A stretch of 64,000 nucleotides of DNA from Marinobacter sediminum (GCF_016820575.1 NZ_JAEMQH010000002.1:372001-436000); one strand, 5' to 3'. Shown: positions 30,080 to 39,404, counted from the stretch's first letter. Made by a program: numbers and translations. Notes: a model not told the origin generated them from the letters alone.

Positions 30080-31846
30080 GTGGAAGAATCCATTGCGGAA
30101 CCCAAACCGCTCACCATCCTGATTGCCGATGACAGCGACACCGACCGCCTGATTTTGGCAGCGCTGGTGCGCCGGTTGGGGCATCGCGTTCTCGAGGCGA
30201 AGAATGGCCAGGAAGCGGTCCAGCTGTTCCAGGATTGTGATCCCGATATCGTGTTGCTGGATGCCCTGATGCCAGTCATGGACGGCATGGAGGCGGCCCG
30301 GCAAATCAAGATTTTGGCAGGCGAACGGATGGTTCCGCTGATTTTCCTGACGTCGCTGTCTGAGGCAGAGGATCTCGCCAAGTGCCTGGATGCCGGTGGT
30401 GATGATTTTCTGAGCAAGCCCTACAACCGGGTCATTCTTGAGGCCAAGATCAATGCTTTCAATCGCATGCGGTTGATGCACCGGGCCCTGTCCCGTCAGC
30501 GGGATCTGATCCGGGAGCGCAACGAGCAGTTGTTGCAGGAGCAGGAGGTCGCGAAAAGGGTCTTCGATAACGTGGCCCACACCGGTTGCCTGGACGCCTT
30601 CAATATTCGTCACCACGCCTCACCCCTGGCCCTGTTCAACGGCGATGTCTTGTTTGCGGCACCGTTTCCGGCCGGGGGCATGCTGGTCTTTATCGGTGAC
30701 TTTACCGGTCATGGCCTGCCGGCGGCCGTCGGTGCCATGCCCTTGGCAGAGATTTTCTATGGCATGGTGACCAAGGGATTCAAGGGCGCAGATGTGCTTC
30801 GGGAGTTTAATCAAAAGCTCAAACAGATCCTGCCGCCGGGCATGTTCTGCTGCGGTGGCATGATCGAGGCCGATTTCAAGCACAACCAATTGCAGGTCTG
30901 GAATGGTGGTCTGCCTGATGGTTGGCTGGTGCGGGCCAACGGCGACCTTGAGCTTGTGCCCTCCCGGCATTTGCCGCTCGGCATTCTGTCATCAGACCGT
31001 TTTGACGACAGCATGGATACTTTGCCCACTGAGCCAGGCGACCGCTTATTAATGCTGACCGATGGCTTTCTGGAGTCCCGAAACACCGAGGGCCGGTTGT
31101 TTGGGGACTCGGGCATTCGTTGGGCGCTGGAATCACGGACGGTGAGTCAGCATCCATTTGATGCTGTGCTGGAGGCTGTGAAGCAGTTTTCCGCGAGCGC
31201 CGCCGACACTGACGATCTGACCATGTGCAGTGTCGAGATGGTCGACGAGGTTGGCATCTCTATCATCCAGGATCGCACCGAGCCGTCGCCACTGCCCGGG
31301 CCGATGGAGTGGCATTGCGAGTACGAAATCCGCGAACGCACCCTGGGGGATTTCAGCCCCTTGCCGTTGCTGCTGCACATCTGCATGGAAGTGCCGGGTT
31401 TGAGGCGCAAGAGCGGCGAGATCTACACTTTGCTGGCGGAGCTCTACAGCAATGCACTGGAGCACGGTGTGTTGGAGCTGTCATCGCATTGGAAACAGTC
31501 GGCCGAGGGTTTTGACCAATACTACGAAGAGCGTCGTCGCCGGTTGAGCCGGGTTGAGGGCCATTTTATCCGGTTCAGTCTCAGTCACTCCATGACTTCA
31601 TCGGGCGGCCGGCTGCGCATTGTCTGTGAGGACAGTGGTTCGGGCTTCGATTTCCACAATCATCCCATCCTCAACGAAGATCAGAGACCTGGAAGGGCCG
31701 GCCGCTACGCTGGTCGCGGTCTTTTGTTATTGAAACGGCTGGCTGAATCCGTCACGTTTCACCAGCAAGGAAATCAGGTTGAAATCATTTTTGATTGGGA
31801 GGTCGCCGGAAGTTCATCGAATCCGGCGTCATCGCACCGGCAGTAA
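30080..31846 (+). CDS. hsbR: HsbR-like response regulator with PP2C phosphatase and anti-sigma kinase domains
   Basis: 588 residues, GTG start with GGAG about 8 bases before. The receiver domain (about 10-130) has Asp17, Asp18 and phospho-acceptor Asp61 (VLLDALMPVMDG). A PP2C/SpoIIE phosphatase domain (about 190-390) has GDFTGHGLPAA and DTDDLTMCSVE metal-binding acids. A C-terminal HATPase/anti-sigma kinase domain (about 430-575) has ELYSNALEHG and the Gly-rich GRYAGRGLLLLKRL. It receives phosphate from HptB and sets the phosphorylation of HsbA. Confidence 0.9.
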   Translation: MEESIAEPKPLTILIADDSDTDRLILAALVRRLGHRVLEAKNGQEAVQLFQDCDPDIVLLDALMPVMDGMEAARQIKILAGERMVPLIFLTSLSEAEDLAKCLDAGGDDFLSKPYNRVILEAKINAFNRMRLMHRALSRQRDLIRERNEQLLQEQEVAKRVFDNVAHTGCLDAFNIRHHASPLALFNGDVLFAAPFPAGGMLVFIGDFTGHGLPAAVGAMPLAEIFYGMVTKGFKGADVLREFNQKLKQILPPGMFCCGGMIEADFKHNQLQVWNGGLPDGWLVRANGDLELVPSRHLPLGILSSDRFDDSMDTLPTEPGDRLLMLTDGFLESRNTEGRLFGDSGIRWALESRTVSQHPFDAVLEAVKQFSASAADTDDLTMCSVEMVDEVGISIIQDRTEPSPLPGPMEWHCEYEIRERTLGDFSPLPLLLHICMEVPGLRRKSGEIYTLLAELYSNALEHGVLELSSHWKQSAEGFDQYYEERRRRLSRVEGHFIRFSLSHSMTSSGGRLRIVCEDSGSGFDFHNHPILNEDQRPGRAGRYAGRGLLLLKRLAESVTFHQQGNQVEIIFDWEVAGSSSNPASSHRQ

Positions 31847-31870
31847 CCGGTTTACGAACAGGGGGTAGGT

Positions 31871-32218
31871 ATGGCTGAAAAACCGCACCTTGACGACGAG
31901 GCACTGGCTGAGCTTCAGGATGTCATGGAAGATGAATTTGACGTGCTGATGCGCACGTTCTTGAACGATTCCCGTGAGCGAATCGCCAGCTTGAAACTGG
32001 CGGTCAGTGAGCAGGATGCCGAGGCTTTGGCGCACGTGGCCCACAGCTTCAAAGGCAGCTGCATTAACATTGGCGCTCCGCACTTGGGCGAGTTGTGCCG
32101 GGCAGCTGAAAGCGCCGGCAAAGAGCAGCAGTTGGCTGGCGTGCCCGCCATCATCGAGGCCATTGAGGCGGAATTTCGCATTGTGACCGAACTGCTCCAG
32201 GAGTTCATGGTTCGCTGA
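31871..32218 (+). CDS. hptB: HptB-like histidine phosphotransfer protein
   Basis: 115 residues, a four-helix Hpt domain. The phospho-accepting His58 lies in VAHSFKGSCINIGAPHLGELC. In pseudomonads HptB collects phosphate from hybrid sensor kinases and passes it to HsbR. No hybrid kinase is in the window, so the input is encoded elsewhere. It starts 24 bases after hsbR and is followed by a sigma-54 promoter for fliK. Confidence 0.9.
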   Translation: MAEKPHLDDEALAELQDVMEDEFDVLMRTFLNDSRERIASLKLAVSEQDAEALAHVAHSFKGSCINIGAPHLGELCRAAESAGKEQQLAGVPAIIEAIEAEFRIVTELLQEFMVR

Positions 32219-32234
32219 GAAGCGATTGTTTGTT

Positions 32235-32250
32235 TGGCATCGCTTTTGCA
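32235..32250 (+). promoter_or_regulatory. Sigma-54 promoter of fliK
   Basis: TGGCATC-GCTT-TTGCA: -24 GG at 32236-32237 and -12 GC at 32248-32249, correct spacing. It begins 16 bases after the hptB stop, so fliK has its own start in addition to any read-through. Confidence 0.85.
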
Positions 32251-32332
32251 GATCTCAAGGAAACAGCCCCCAAGCGAGCGCTAAGCCGGCAAGGTTTGGG
32301 TGTCCGAAAGATGAAAGCGGCAAGAGGTTGCC

Positions 32333-33547
32333 ATGCCCCAGATGGTTCTTCCCCAGACTCCCGCACCCGGGATGAAAACTGACGTTAACCCCGCGAAGTC
32401 CGGTTCCGCGAGGGAGCCGGATGGCGAAAGCCGCTACGAATCGGTATCCCGCGCGGAACAAAAGCGCCTGGACCGGCAGGAATCTGATCGGCGATCGGAG
32501 CGGGCTGCAAACGATGCCCGCAAGGCCGACAATGATCGATCTGCGAAGCCGGCTGAGCAGCAGGCGGCGGCCGATCGCAAGCCAACAGACAATGCTGACA
32601 AAGCCAGCGCCGATAATCGCGCTCCGGACGAATCTGCTTCTGGCTCCACCGGTAAAGTTGAGGTCAGTGAAGAGTCCGGTAAGGCGGCGGGTGAGGCCCT
32701 TGAAGGTCTGGAAGAGACTGTGGTCCCTCCAACGTTTGCCGAGCTCCAGGCGCTGCTGACCCCGGCATCGGGCTCCGCCGGCAAGACCGCAGGGGTGAGT
32801 GGCACCATGGAGTCGCTGCCCGCCCTGATGCCGGTCGCCGGTGCCATGAACGCCGGTTCGGGAGGCAAACCGGGACAGATCGGTCAGGCGGGACAGAGTT
32901 CCCCTGGACTGACCGCCGGGTTGCAGCTGACAGAGGCGCTGGCTGCTACCGTTGGCTCCGAAACCAGCCGGCCTGCTGACCCTGCCAGTCTGATTGCCTC
33001 TGGCCGTTTCCAGTCCAGTCTGGAAGTAGCTGGCCAGCAGGTTGCGAATGCTGCTGCGGCCAAGGTTCCGGCGGAGGCTGCCGTGCCATTGAGAAGCTAC
33101 GCCACCTCCATCGACACGCCCGTTGGCCAAGCCGACTGGGGTGACAAGCTGGTGGGTAAGCTCAGCTGGTTGACCGCCAGAAATATGTCAGTGGCGGAAA
33201 TCCACCTGACGCCGGCGGACCTGGGGCCGATGGAAGTGAGAGTTCGGGTGCAGAACGAGCAGGCCAACATCACCGTGCACTCAGCCAACCCTATTGTCCG
33301 GGAGCAACTCGAACAGCAATCCCATCGACTCCGCGACATGCTGGGTGAGCAGGGTCTGAACCTGGCCCGGTTCGACGTCTCCGATTCGCCGCAGCAGCGC
33401 AGTGGTGAACAGTCCTCGGGTGAGGAGAAGGGCAGTGGCACGAGTGGCAACTCGGGTGATTCCGTGTTGGCCGACGCCGATGAGGCTGATCTTCAAACCG
33501 GTAGTCTGGACCTGAGTTGGAAAGGCGAAGTCGACGTCTTCGCCTGA
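32333..33547 (+). CDS. fliK: FliK, flagellar hook-length control protein
   Basis: 404 residues. The N-terminal 260 residues are low-complexity Ala/Ser/Gly/charged ruler sequence with many Lys/Arg/Asp early on. The C-terminal Flg_hook domain (about 275-375) is clear: VAEIHLTPADLGPMEVRVRV and REQLEQQSHRLRDMLGEQGLNLARFDVS. FliK measures the hook and flips FlhB specificity. AAGAGG lies 7 bases before the ATG. A second FliK-like protein is encoded at 57110-58462. Confidence 0.92.
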   Translation: MPQMVLPQTPAPGMKTDVNPAKSGSAREPDGESRYESVSRAEQKRLDRQESDRRSERAANDARKADNDRSAKPAEQQAAADRKPTDNADKASADNRAPDESASGSTGKVEVSEESGKAAGEALEGLEETVVPPTFAELQALLTPASGSAGKTAGVSGTMESLPALMPVAGAMNAGSGGKPGQIGQAGQSSPGLTAGLQLTEALAATVGSETSRPADPASLIASGRFQSSLEVAGQQVANAAAAKVPAEAAVPLRSYATSIDTPVGQADWGDKLVGKLSWLTARNMSVAEIHLTPADLGPMEVRVRVQNEQANITVHSANPIVREQLEQQSHRLRDMLGEQGLNLARFDVSDSPQQRSGEQSSGEEKGSGTSGNSGDSVLADADEADLQTGSLDLSWKGEVDVFA

Positions 33548-33625
33548 TGGCGAAGGGGTCGCTTTCCGTCCTGCTCTGTAAGTGGTTCCTTCTTTTAAGA
33601 ATTCTCTCCAATCTGTTTTGCCCAT

Positions 33626-33664
33626 CCTCCCGCGCAACGCTAAACTGCTGTTCTTAGCGGGAGG
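33626..33664 (+). repeat. Two mutually exclusive hairpins between fliK and fliL
   Basis: Outer perfect 8-bp pair CCTCCCGC (33626-33633) / GCGGGAGG (33657-33664), and inner perfect 6-bp pair CGCTAA (33638-33643) / TTAGCG (33654-33659). Both use bases 33657-33659, so only one can form. No T run longer than four follows. Termination or attenuation of the fliK transcript is possible. Confidence 0.45.
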
Positions 33665-33675
33665 AGTGGGTTTTC

Positions 33676-33691
33676 TGGCCCACCCTTTGCA
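33676..33691 (+). promoter_or_regulatory. Sigma-54 promoter of the fliL operon
   Basis: TGGCCCA-CCCT-TTGCA: -24 GG at 33677-33678 and -12 GC at 33689-33690. It lies about 65 bases before the fliL ATG and would drive fliLMNOPQR-flhB. Confidence 0.88.
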
Positions 33692-33753
33692 TCGGATTCA
33701 TAAAAGTCGCGGAAAAATCCTCCGTCTGACGGATTTCTGGCAAAGCGAAAACT

Positions 33754-34269
33754 ATGGCTGAAAATAACGAACCTGCAGCGGAACCGGCTCAGAAAGGCAA
33801 ACTGAAAATGATCATCATGCTGGTGATCATTGTTGTCCTGGCTATTGCGCTGTCCATCGTGGGCACGCTCTGGTTCCTCGGCGGCAGTCTGCCAGGTATG
33901 GCCAGCGATGAGGGCGAGGCCACCGAAGAGACAGTGGAAGAGACCTTCGTGCCCAGCATTTATGTTGAACTTAAAAAGGCAGTGGTGACCACCGTGCAGG
34001 CCGGCGGGGGCCGCCAGCGGTATGCCCAGGTGTACCTGGCCCTGGAGGCAAAGGACCCGCAAGCCCTGGCCGCAGCGGAATTGCACATGCCGTTGATCCG
34101 GAGCCAGCTGGTGACGGTTCTGGGCAGCAGTAAGTTTGAGGATTTACAGACGCCGGAAGGGCGTCAGGGCCTGGCCGAGCGGATGTCGACAACGGTTAAC
34201 CAGGTGCTGGAACAGGAAGGCGAGCCTGCCATCAAGCGGGTATTGTTCAGAAATTTTGTGGTGCAATAG
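33754..34269 (+). CDS. fliL: FliL, stator-associated flagellar membrane protein
   Basis: 171 residues. One transmembrane helix (about 20-46, IIMLVIIVVLAIALSIVGTLWFL) after a short Lys-containing cytoplasmic end, an acidic linker (EGEATEETVEET), and a periplasmic domain ending LFRNFVVQ, the conserved FliL terminus. FliL forms a ring around the stator and supports torque. First gene of the sigma-54 operon. Confidence 0.93.
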   Translation: MAENNEPAAEPAQKGKLKMIIMLVIIVVLAIALSIVGTLWFLGGSLPGMASDEGEATEETVEETFVPSIYVELKKAVVTTVQAGGGRQRYAQVYLALEAKDPQALAAAELHMPLIRSQLVTVLGSSKFEDLQTPEGRQGLAERMSTTVNQVLEQEGEPAIKRVLFRNFVVQ

Positions 34270-34309
34270 GACCCCAAGCGGGTAAGGCATTTCAGGGGCA
34301 GGACTACGT

Positions 34310-35308
34310 ATGCAGGACTTGTTGTCACAGGATGAAATCGATGCCCTTCTCCATGGTGTGGACGATGGGGATATTGATACCTATGAAGAGACCGATGATA
34401 CCGGCGTAAAGTCCTACGACCTTGCCAGCCAGGATCGCATCGTCCGTGGCCGGATGCCGACCCTGGAGATGATCAACGAGCGTTTCGCCCGGTATACCCG
34501 GATCAGCCTGTTCAATCTCATGCGCCGCAACGCCGATGTCTCAACCGGTGGCGTGCAGATCATGAAGTTTGGTGAGTACATTCATACTCTGTACGTGCCC
34601 ACCAGTCTCAACCTGGTCAAGGTTCGTCCGCTGCGTGGCGCCGGACTGTTCGTACTGGACGCCAAGCTGGTGTTCAAGCTGGTCGACAACTTCTTTGGCG
34701 GTGAAGGCCGGCACGCCAAGATCGAAGGCCGGGAATTTACCCCGACCGAAACCCGAATTGTGCAGATGGTACTGGATCAGGTCTTCACCGACATGAAAGA
34801 GGCCTGGCAGGCGGTCCTTAAAGTCGATTTCGAGTACCTCAGTTCAGAAGTGAATCCGGCCATGGCCAACATCGTCAGCCCCAGCGAAGTGGTGGTGGTC
34901 AGCACCTTCCACATCGAGCTGGACGGTGGCGGTGGTGAGCTGCATTTTGCGCTGCCATATTCCATGATCGAACCCATCCGTGATGTGCTGGATGCCGGTG
35001 TGCAAAGCGACATCGACGACGTGGACGAACGTTGGGTCAATGCCTTGCAGGAAGATATCCAGGAGGTAAACGTGCCGGTGAACACCACCGTGTGCCGGCG
35101 CCGGATTTCACTGCGGGACATTGCCAAGATGAAGGCGGGCGACATTATCCCGGTGGAGATCCCCGACCATCTGACGGTGACCGCGAACGGTATTCCGATT
35201 TACAAGGCCACCATGGGCACGAGGGACGGCAAGCTGGCCCTTCGAATTCAAGAGAGGGCATCGCTGCCCAAGGTCAAGAAACAACTGAAGGTGGGACGCA
35301 ATGGCTGA
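34310..35308 (+). CDS. fliM: FliM, flagellar motor switch protein
   Basis: 332 residues. The N-terminal CheY-P binding motif LLSQDEIDALLHG (4-16) is followed by a short linker, the CheC-like middle domain with GGVQIMKFGEY, and a C-terminal SpoA-like domain (from about 255) that pairs with FliN. FliM receives phosphorylated CheY and passes the switch signal to FliG. The stop overlaps the fliN start by 8 bases. Confidence 0.97.
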   Translation: MQDLLSQDEIDALLHGVDDGDIDTYEETDDTGVKSYDLASQDRIVRGRMPTLEMINERFARYTRISLFNLMRRNADVSTGGVQIMKFGEYIHTLYVPTSLNLVKVRPLRGAGLFVLDAKLVFKLVDNFFGGEGRHAKIEGREFTPTETRIVQMVLDQVFTDMKEAWQAVLKVDFEYLSSEVNPAMANIVSPSEVVVVSTFHIELDGGGGELHFALPYSMIEPIRDVLDAGVQSDIDDVDERWVNALQEDIQEVNVPVNTTVCRRRISLRDIAKMKAGDIIPVEIPDHLTVTANGIPIYKATMGTRDGKLALRIQERASLPKVKKQLKVGRNG

Positions 35309-35792
35309 CGACAGCAAAGACGAGCAGCAGCTCAGCGAAGACGAAAAGCTGGCCGCCGAGTGGGAAGCGGCCATGGAAGAGTCCGGTGACGAGGCTGATT
35401 CTGGCGAGGACGAGTGGGCGGCGGCCATGGCCGAAGCTGGCGAAACCGGAAAGGACGACGATGTGCAGGCCGCGCCGATGGAGGAGTTTGATCACGTGAG
35501 TCAGCAGCCGTCCCAGGGCAACGGACCGGCCCCGGACATGGACGTGATTCTGGACATTCCGGTCACCATCTCCATGGAAGTCGGCAACACCCAGATTCCG
35601 ATCCGCAACCTGCTGCAACTCAACCAGGGCTCGGTGATTGAGCTGGACCGGCTGGCGGGCGAACCGCTGGACGTGCTGGTGAACGGTACCCTGATTGCCC
35701 ACGGTGAGGTGGTCATGGTGAACGAAAAATTCGGTATTCGCCTGACTGACGTCATCAGTCCGGGCGAGCGCATCAAGCGGTTGCAGAAATAA
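35301..35792 (+). CDS. fliN: FliN, flagellar motor switch protein
   Basis: 163 residues. An acidic N-terminal half (about 1-75, with two repeats of the DEWAAAM / EWEAAM type) and a C-terminal SpoA domain: ISMEVGNTQIPIRNLLQLNQGSVIELDRLAGEPLDVLVNG, ending SPGERIKRLQK. FliN builds the lower C ring and docks FliH. The ribosome site GGTGGGA lies within fliM. Confidence 0.97.
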   Translation: MADDSKDEQQLSEDEKLAAEWEAAMEESGDEADSGEDEWAAAMAEAGETGKDDDVQAAPMEEFDHVSQQPSQGNGPAPDMDVILDIPVTISMEVGNTQIPIRNLLQLNQGSVIELDRLAGEPLDVLVNGTLIAHGEVVMVNEKFGIRLTDVISPGERIKRLQK

Positions 35793-35793
35793 C

Positions 35794-36240
35794 ATGTGGT
35801 CGAAGCTGGTCGGTCTGACTGCGTTCACGCTGGCGAGTCCACTGTGGGCAGAAGAGGCCGGAAAAGCGGCCCAGGAAATGCCGACCCGCGCTCCGGATAC
35901 CATGGGCACCATGGTCAGCCTGGGCCTGGGTTTGATCGCGGTGATCGCGCTCATCTACGGCTGCGCCTGGATTATCCGACGGATGAATGGCATGACCGGG
36001 ATGAACAACAACGCCATCAAGGTGGTGTCGGTCATGGCCCTCGGCGCCCGCGAACGCTTGGCCCTGATTGAAGTGGGTGGCCAGCAGATCCTGTTGGGCA
36101 TCACGCCGTCTGCCATCCGGACACTCCATGTGTTTGATGAGCCGGTGGTTGATGCCAGCAATCCGCCTTCCGGTGAGTTCGCTCGCCGGCTCCAGGGCAT
36201 GATTGGTAAATCCTGGACTTCGCCCGCAAGGAAAGACTGA
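35794..36240 (+). CDS. fliO: FliO, flagellar export assembly protein
   Basis: 148 residues. N-terminal signal-like segment ([17 protein letters not shown]), then one transmembrane helix (about 40-62, [25 protein letters not shown]) and a cytoplasmic domain containing [26 protein letters not shown], the usual FliO block. FliO helps assemble the FliP ring. One base separates it from fliN, and fliP follows after 4 bases. Confidence 0.93.
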   Translation: MWSKLVGLTAFTLASPLWAEEAGKAAQEMPTRAPDTMGTMVSLGLGLIAVIALIYGCAWIIRRMNGMTGMNNNAIKVVSVMALGARERLALIEVGGQQILLGITPSAIRTLHVFDEPVVDASNPPSGEFARRLQGMIGKSWTSPARKD

Positions 36241-36244
36241 CCCC

Positions 36245-37021
36245 ATGCCTGCTTTGCTTCTCAAACGGTTTGTTCCGGTACTGGTGCTGTTGCTCGGCGT
36301 TATCTGGGCGCCTTTGTCCATGGCCCAGGAGTCCGGCGGTATTCCCGGCATTCCGGCCTTTACGGTTGAACCTGGTGAAGGTGAGGGCGTTCAGGAATAC
36401 TCGGTAACGCTGCAGATACTGGCGCTGATGACGGCGCTGACCTTCCTGCCGGCGATGCTGATGATGATGACCTCTTTCACCCGGATCATCGTGGTGTTCG
36501 CCATCCTGCGCCAGGCCCTTGGCCTACAGGCAACGCCGTCCAACCAGATTCTGCTCGGGCTGGCGCTGTTCCTGAGTATCTTTATCATGAAGCCGGTATT
36601 GGAAGAGGCCAATCGCGTAGGCTTGCAACCCTACCTGCAGGAGGAGGTAACCTCCCTGGAGGCGGTGGAACTGGCCAGCGTCCCGTTTAAGAAATTCATG
36701 CTCGAGCAGACCCGGGAAAGCGATCTGGCGCTGTTCATGCGGATGGCCGATGAGCAGTATCAGACCCCCGACGACGTGTCGTTCTGGGTATTGATGCCGG
36801 CCTTCGTCACCAGTGAGCTGAAGACCGCGTTCCAGATCGGGTTTATCCTGTTTATCCCGTTCCTGATCATCGACATGGTGGTCGCCAGTGTCCTGATGGC
36901 GATGGGTATGATGATGCTGTCACCGATCATCATTTCGCTGCCGTTCAAGATCATGCTGTTTGTGCTGGTGGATGGCTGGGCCCTGATCATGGGCACGCTG
37001 GCCGCCAGTTACGGAATATAG
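36245..37021 (+). CDS. fliP: FliP, flagellar export gate protein
   Basis: 258 residues from the ATG at 36245 (AAGGAAAG upstream); an in-frame ATG at 36203 lies inside fliO and adds a hydrophilic stretch before the signal peptide. Signal peptide to about residue 25, then the conserved [44 protein letters not shown] and C-terminal multi-helix [18 protein letters not shown]. It forms the pentameric core of the export gate with FliQ and FliR. Confidence 0.97.
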   Translation: MPALLLKRFVPVLVLLLGVIWAPLSMAQESGGIPGIPAFTVEPGEGEGVQEYSVTLQILALMTALTFLPAMLMMMTSFTRIIVVFAILRQALGLQATPSNQILLGLALFLSIFIMKPVLEEANRVGLQPYLQEEVTSLEAVELASVPFKKFMLEQTRESDLALFMRMADEQYQTPDDVSFWVLMPAFVTSELKTAFQIGFILFIPFLIIDMVVASVLMAMGMMMLSPIIISLPFKIMLFVLVDGWALIMGTLAASYGI

Positions 37022-37029
37022 GGGGCGCC

Positions 37030-37299
37030 ATGACTCCGGAAACCGTTATCGATATTCTTCGTGAGGCACTGTGGATGATCGTGCTGCTGGCGTCGGTCAT
37101 TATCGTGCCGGGGTTGCTCATTGGTCTGGTGGTGAGTACCTTCCAGGCCGCAACCCAGATCAACGAACAGACGCTGAGTTTCCTGCCGCGTTTGTTAGTA
37201 ACCCTTATTGTCATCATCGTGGCCGGGCCCTGGATGCTGACTAAGTTGCTGGACCACGCCAACCGGCTGATCTCCAGCATTCCCTACCTGATTGGCTGA
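37030..37299 (+). CDS. fliQ: FliQ, flagellar export gate protein
   Basis: 89 residues, two transmembrane helices (about 17-39 and 51-72) joined by the conserved STFQAATQINEQTLSFLPR loop. Peripheral subunit of the FliPQR gate. Normal length and position between fliP and fliR. Confidence 0.97.
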   Translation: MTPETVIDILREALWMIVLLASVIIVPGLLIGLVVSTFQAATQINEQTLSFLPRLLVTLIVIIVAGPWMLTKLLDHANRLISSIPYLIG

Positions 37300-37302
37300 C
37301 GG

Positions 37303-38088
37303 ATGATACCAGCGGAATTCAGTGCGGATCTGCTGGGGCAGTGGGTAGGCCAGCACCTGTGGCCGCTATTCCGGCTGGCCAGTTTCCTGATGGTGATTCC
37401 CATTTTCGGCACCCAGCTGGTACCGGCCCGGGTTCGTCTGGGCCTGGCGCTGCTGATGACCATCCTGATTGTTCCGCTGATTCCGCCGGTCCCCCAGGTT
37501 GAAGCGCTCAGCGCCGATGCCGTGGTGATTACGCTACAGCAGATCCTGATCGGTGTCGGCCTGGGTTTCGCCTTAACGGCCCTGTGGCAGTTATTTGTCG
37601 TTGCCGGCCAGATGATCGCCATGCAGATGGGCCTTGGTTTTGCGTCCATGGTGGATCCGGCCAACGGCGTCAATGTCCCGGTGCTGTCGCAGATTTACAC
37701 CATCACCATTACGCTTTTGTTCCTGGCCATGAACGGTCACCTGGCCGTGTTCGAGGTTTTCATCGAGAGCTTCCGGACCTTGCCGATTGGCCTGGAAGGC
37801 TTGGGGCAGGGCGGAGTGTGGGATCTGGCTCACCGCATCAGCTGGATGTTCGCCTCCGCCATGCTGCTGGCATTGCCAGCGGTTACCGCCGTACTCATCG
37901 TCAGTATCTCCTTCGGCGTGATGACCCGCGCCGCGCCCCAGATGAACATCTTCGCCCTGGGTTTCCCGATTGGCCTGATTTTTGGATTATTTTCCATCTG
38001 GGTACTGCACGCCAACTTTCTGCCGCACTTCGATCAGTACACGCGGGAGACCTTTGAATTCATGAGGCAGTTGCAGGGGCGGCCGTAA
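37303..38088 (+). CDS. fliR: FliR, flagellar export gate protein
   Basis: 261 residues, about six hydrophobic segments. Conserved blocks include RLASFLMVIPIFGTQLVPARVRLGLALLMT near the start, GEMI-type segment GQMIAMQMGLGFASMVDP, and RAAPQMNIFALGFPIGL near the end. FliR fits into the FliPQ assembly as a FliP-FliQ fusion-like subunit. It begins 3 bases after fliQ. Confidence 0.97.
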   Translation: MIPAEFSADLLGQWVGQHLWPLFRLASFLMVIPIFGTQLVPARVRLGLALLMTILIVPLIPPVPQVEALSADAVVITLQQILIGVGLGFALTALWQLFVVAGQMIAMQMGLGFASMVDPANGVNVPVLSQIYTITITLLFLAMNGHLAVFEVFIESFRTLPIGLEGLGQGGVWDLAHRISWMFASAMLLALPAVTAVLIVSISFGVMTRAAPQMNIFALGFPIGLIFGLFSIWVLHANFLPHFDQYTRETFEFMRQLQGRP

Positions 38089-38125
38089 AGGCCTGCTCTC
38101 CTTTAGCTTCCGAAGACGCTGAACC

Positions 38126-39262
38126 ATGGCCGAAGAGAACGACAACAGTCAGGAAAAAACGGAAGAGGCCACGCCCCGAAGGCTTGAAAAGGCCAAGGAG
38201 GAGGGCCAGACGGCCCGTTCCCGTGAGTTGGCCACCATGGCTGTGCTGATGGCGGGCGCCGGCGGCCTGCTGATGTTCGGCTCCAGCCTGGGTGCCAGCC
38301 TGGAAGCCATCATGCGCGACAGTTTTGTGCTCGAGCGCTCGGCGATCTTCGATACCCGTCACATGAGCGTTCAGCTCATTGCCTCCGCGAAGGAGGCCGC
38401 CTGGGCTTTATCACCAATTCTTGTGGTCTTGCTGATTGCCGCCATCTTCGGTTCCATTGGCATTGGCGGCCTGCTGTTCAGCGGTAAGGCGATTGCGCCC
38501 AAGCTGAATCGGATGAACCCCATCAAGGGTCTGGGCCGCATGTTCTCCGCCCGTTCTTTGATCGAGTTGGTAAAGGCCATCGCCAAAGTCGGTTTGGTGA
38601 TGTCGGTGGCCGTTCTCATCCTTAACCTCAGAACCGAGGACCTGCTCAGCATCGCCGAGGAGCCGGCTGTTCCGGCCATGGAGCACGTTCTGTGGACTCT
38701 GGGCTGGAGTTTCTTCCTGTTGTCCTGCGCCACCATCATCATTGCGCTGATCGACGTACCGTTCCAGATCTACGACCACCAGAAAAAACTGCGAATGACC
38801 AAGCAGGAGGTGAAGGACGAGTACAAGGACACCGAGGGCAAGCCGGAAGTCAAAGGCAAGATCCGGCAGCTCCAGCGCGAGATGGCCCAGCGCCGCATGA
38901 TGCAGGATGTACCGACCGCCGACGTGGTGATCACCAACCCGACTCACTATGCGGTGGCGCTGAAGTACGATCAGAAATCCATGGCGGCGCCGATAGTGGT
39001 GGCCAAGGGTGCCGACGAGGTGGCCTTCAAGATCATGGAGATTGCCCGCGAGCACAAAGTGGAAGTGCTGCGTACGCCTCCGCTTACCCGGGCGACCTAC
39101 CATAACGCCGACATCGGCGACGAGATCCCGGACGGTCTCTACATGGCCATCGCCCAGGTACTGGCTTACGTGTTCCAGCTCCGACAGTTCCGCAAGGGGC
39201 GTGGGGATAAGCCCGGAATGCCTGATTTCCCGATTCCTTCGGACTTGCGGCGCGATGTCTGA
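38126..39262 (+). CDS. flhB: FlhB, export substrate-specificity switch
   Basis: 378 residues. N-terminal EKTEEATPRRLEKAKEEGQ is the classical FlhB start; four transmembrane segments lie between about 35 and 215. The C-terminal cytoplasmic domain carries the self-cleavage motif NPTH at 271-274 followed by YAVALKYD. Cleavage and interaction with FliK change export from rod/hook to filament substrates. It ends the fliL operon; the next 386 bases hold the palindromic element pair. Confidence 0.97.
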   Translation: MAEENDNSQEKTEEATPRRLEKAKEEGQTARSRELATMAVLMAGAGGLLMFGSSLGASLEAIMRDSFVLERSAIFDTRHMSVQLIASAKEAAWALSPILVVLLIAAIFGSIGIGGLLFSGKAIAPKLNRMNPIKGLGRMFSARSLIELVKAIAKVGLVMSVAVLILNLRTEDLLSIAEEPAVPAMEHVLWTLGWSFFLLSCATIIIALIDVPFQIYDHQKKLRMTKQEVKDEYKDTEGKPEVKGKIRQLQREMAQRRMMQDVPTADVVITNPTHYAVALKYDQKSMAAPIVVAKGADEVAFKIMEIAREHKVEVLRTPPLTRATYHNADIGDEIPDGLYMAIAQVLAYVFQLRQFRKGRGDKPGMPDFPIPSDLRRDV

Positions 39263-39296
39263 CTCTTGAGCGCCTAGCCTTCGAGTTTTGGTGATG

Positions 39297-39404
39297 GGTG
39301 TTTGTGGGTGGCCCTCCCAAAAACCGCTACAAGCACGTCCATGTGCGCTTGTTTCCGGCCATCCTTGGCCTCCAACATTTTTGGGAGGGCCACCCACAAA
39401 CACC
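39297..39404 (-). repeat. Palindromic structured element, copy 1 (sense strand minus)
   Basis: Perfect 27-bp inverted repeat: 39297-39323 pairs with 39378-39404. The 54-base centre, read on the minus strand, folds into two small hairpins: GGCCA-AGGA-TGGCC, and ACAAG...CAC-ATGGAC-GTG...CTTGT. Both loops contain a CANGGAYG sequence. The centre aligns along its full length with that of copy 2, which lies in the opposite orientation; the arms differ in sequence but stay complementary. Confidence 0.9.

Noticed and set aside
38411..39403. 330-codon minus-strand open frame across flhB and the first palindrome
   Set aside because: Antisense of flhB; its His/Leu/Gly-rich sequence is a frame artefact.
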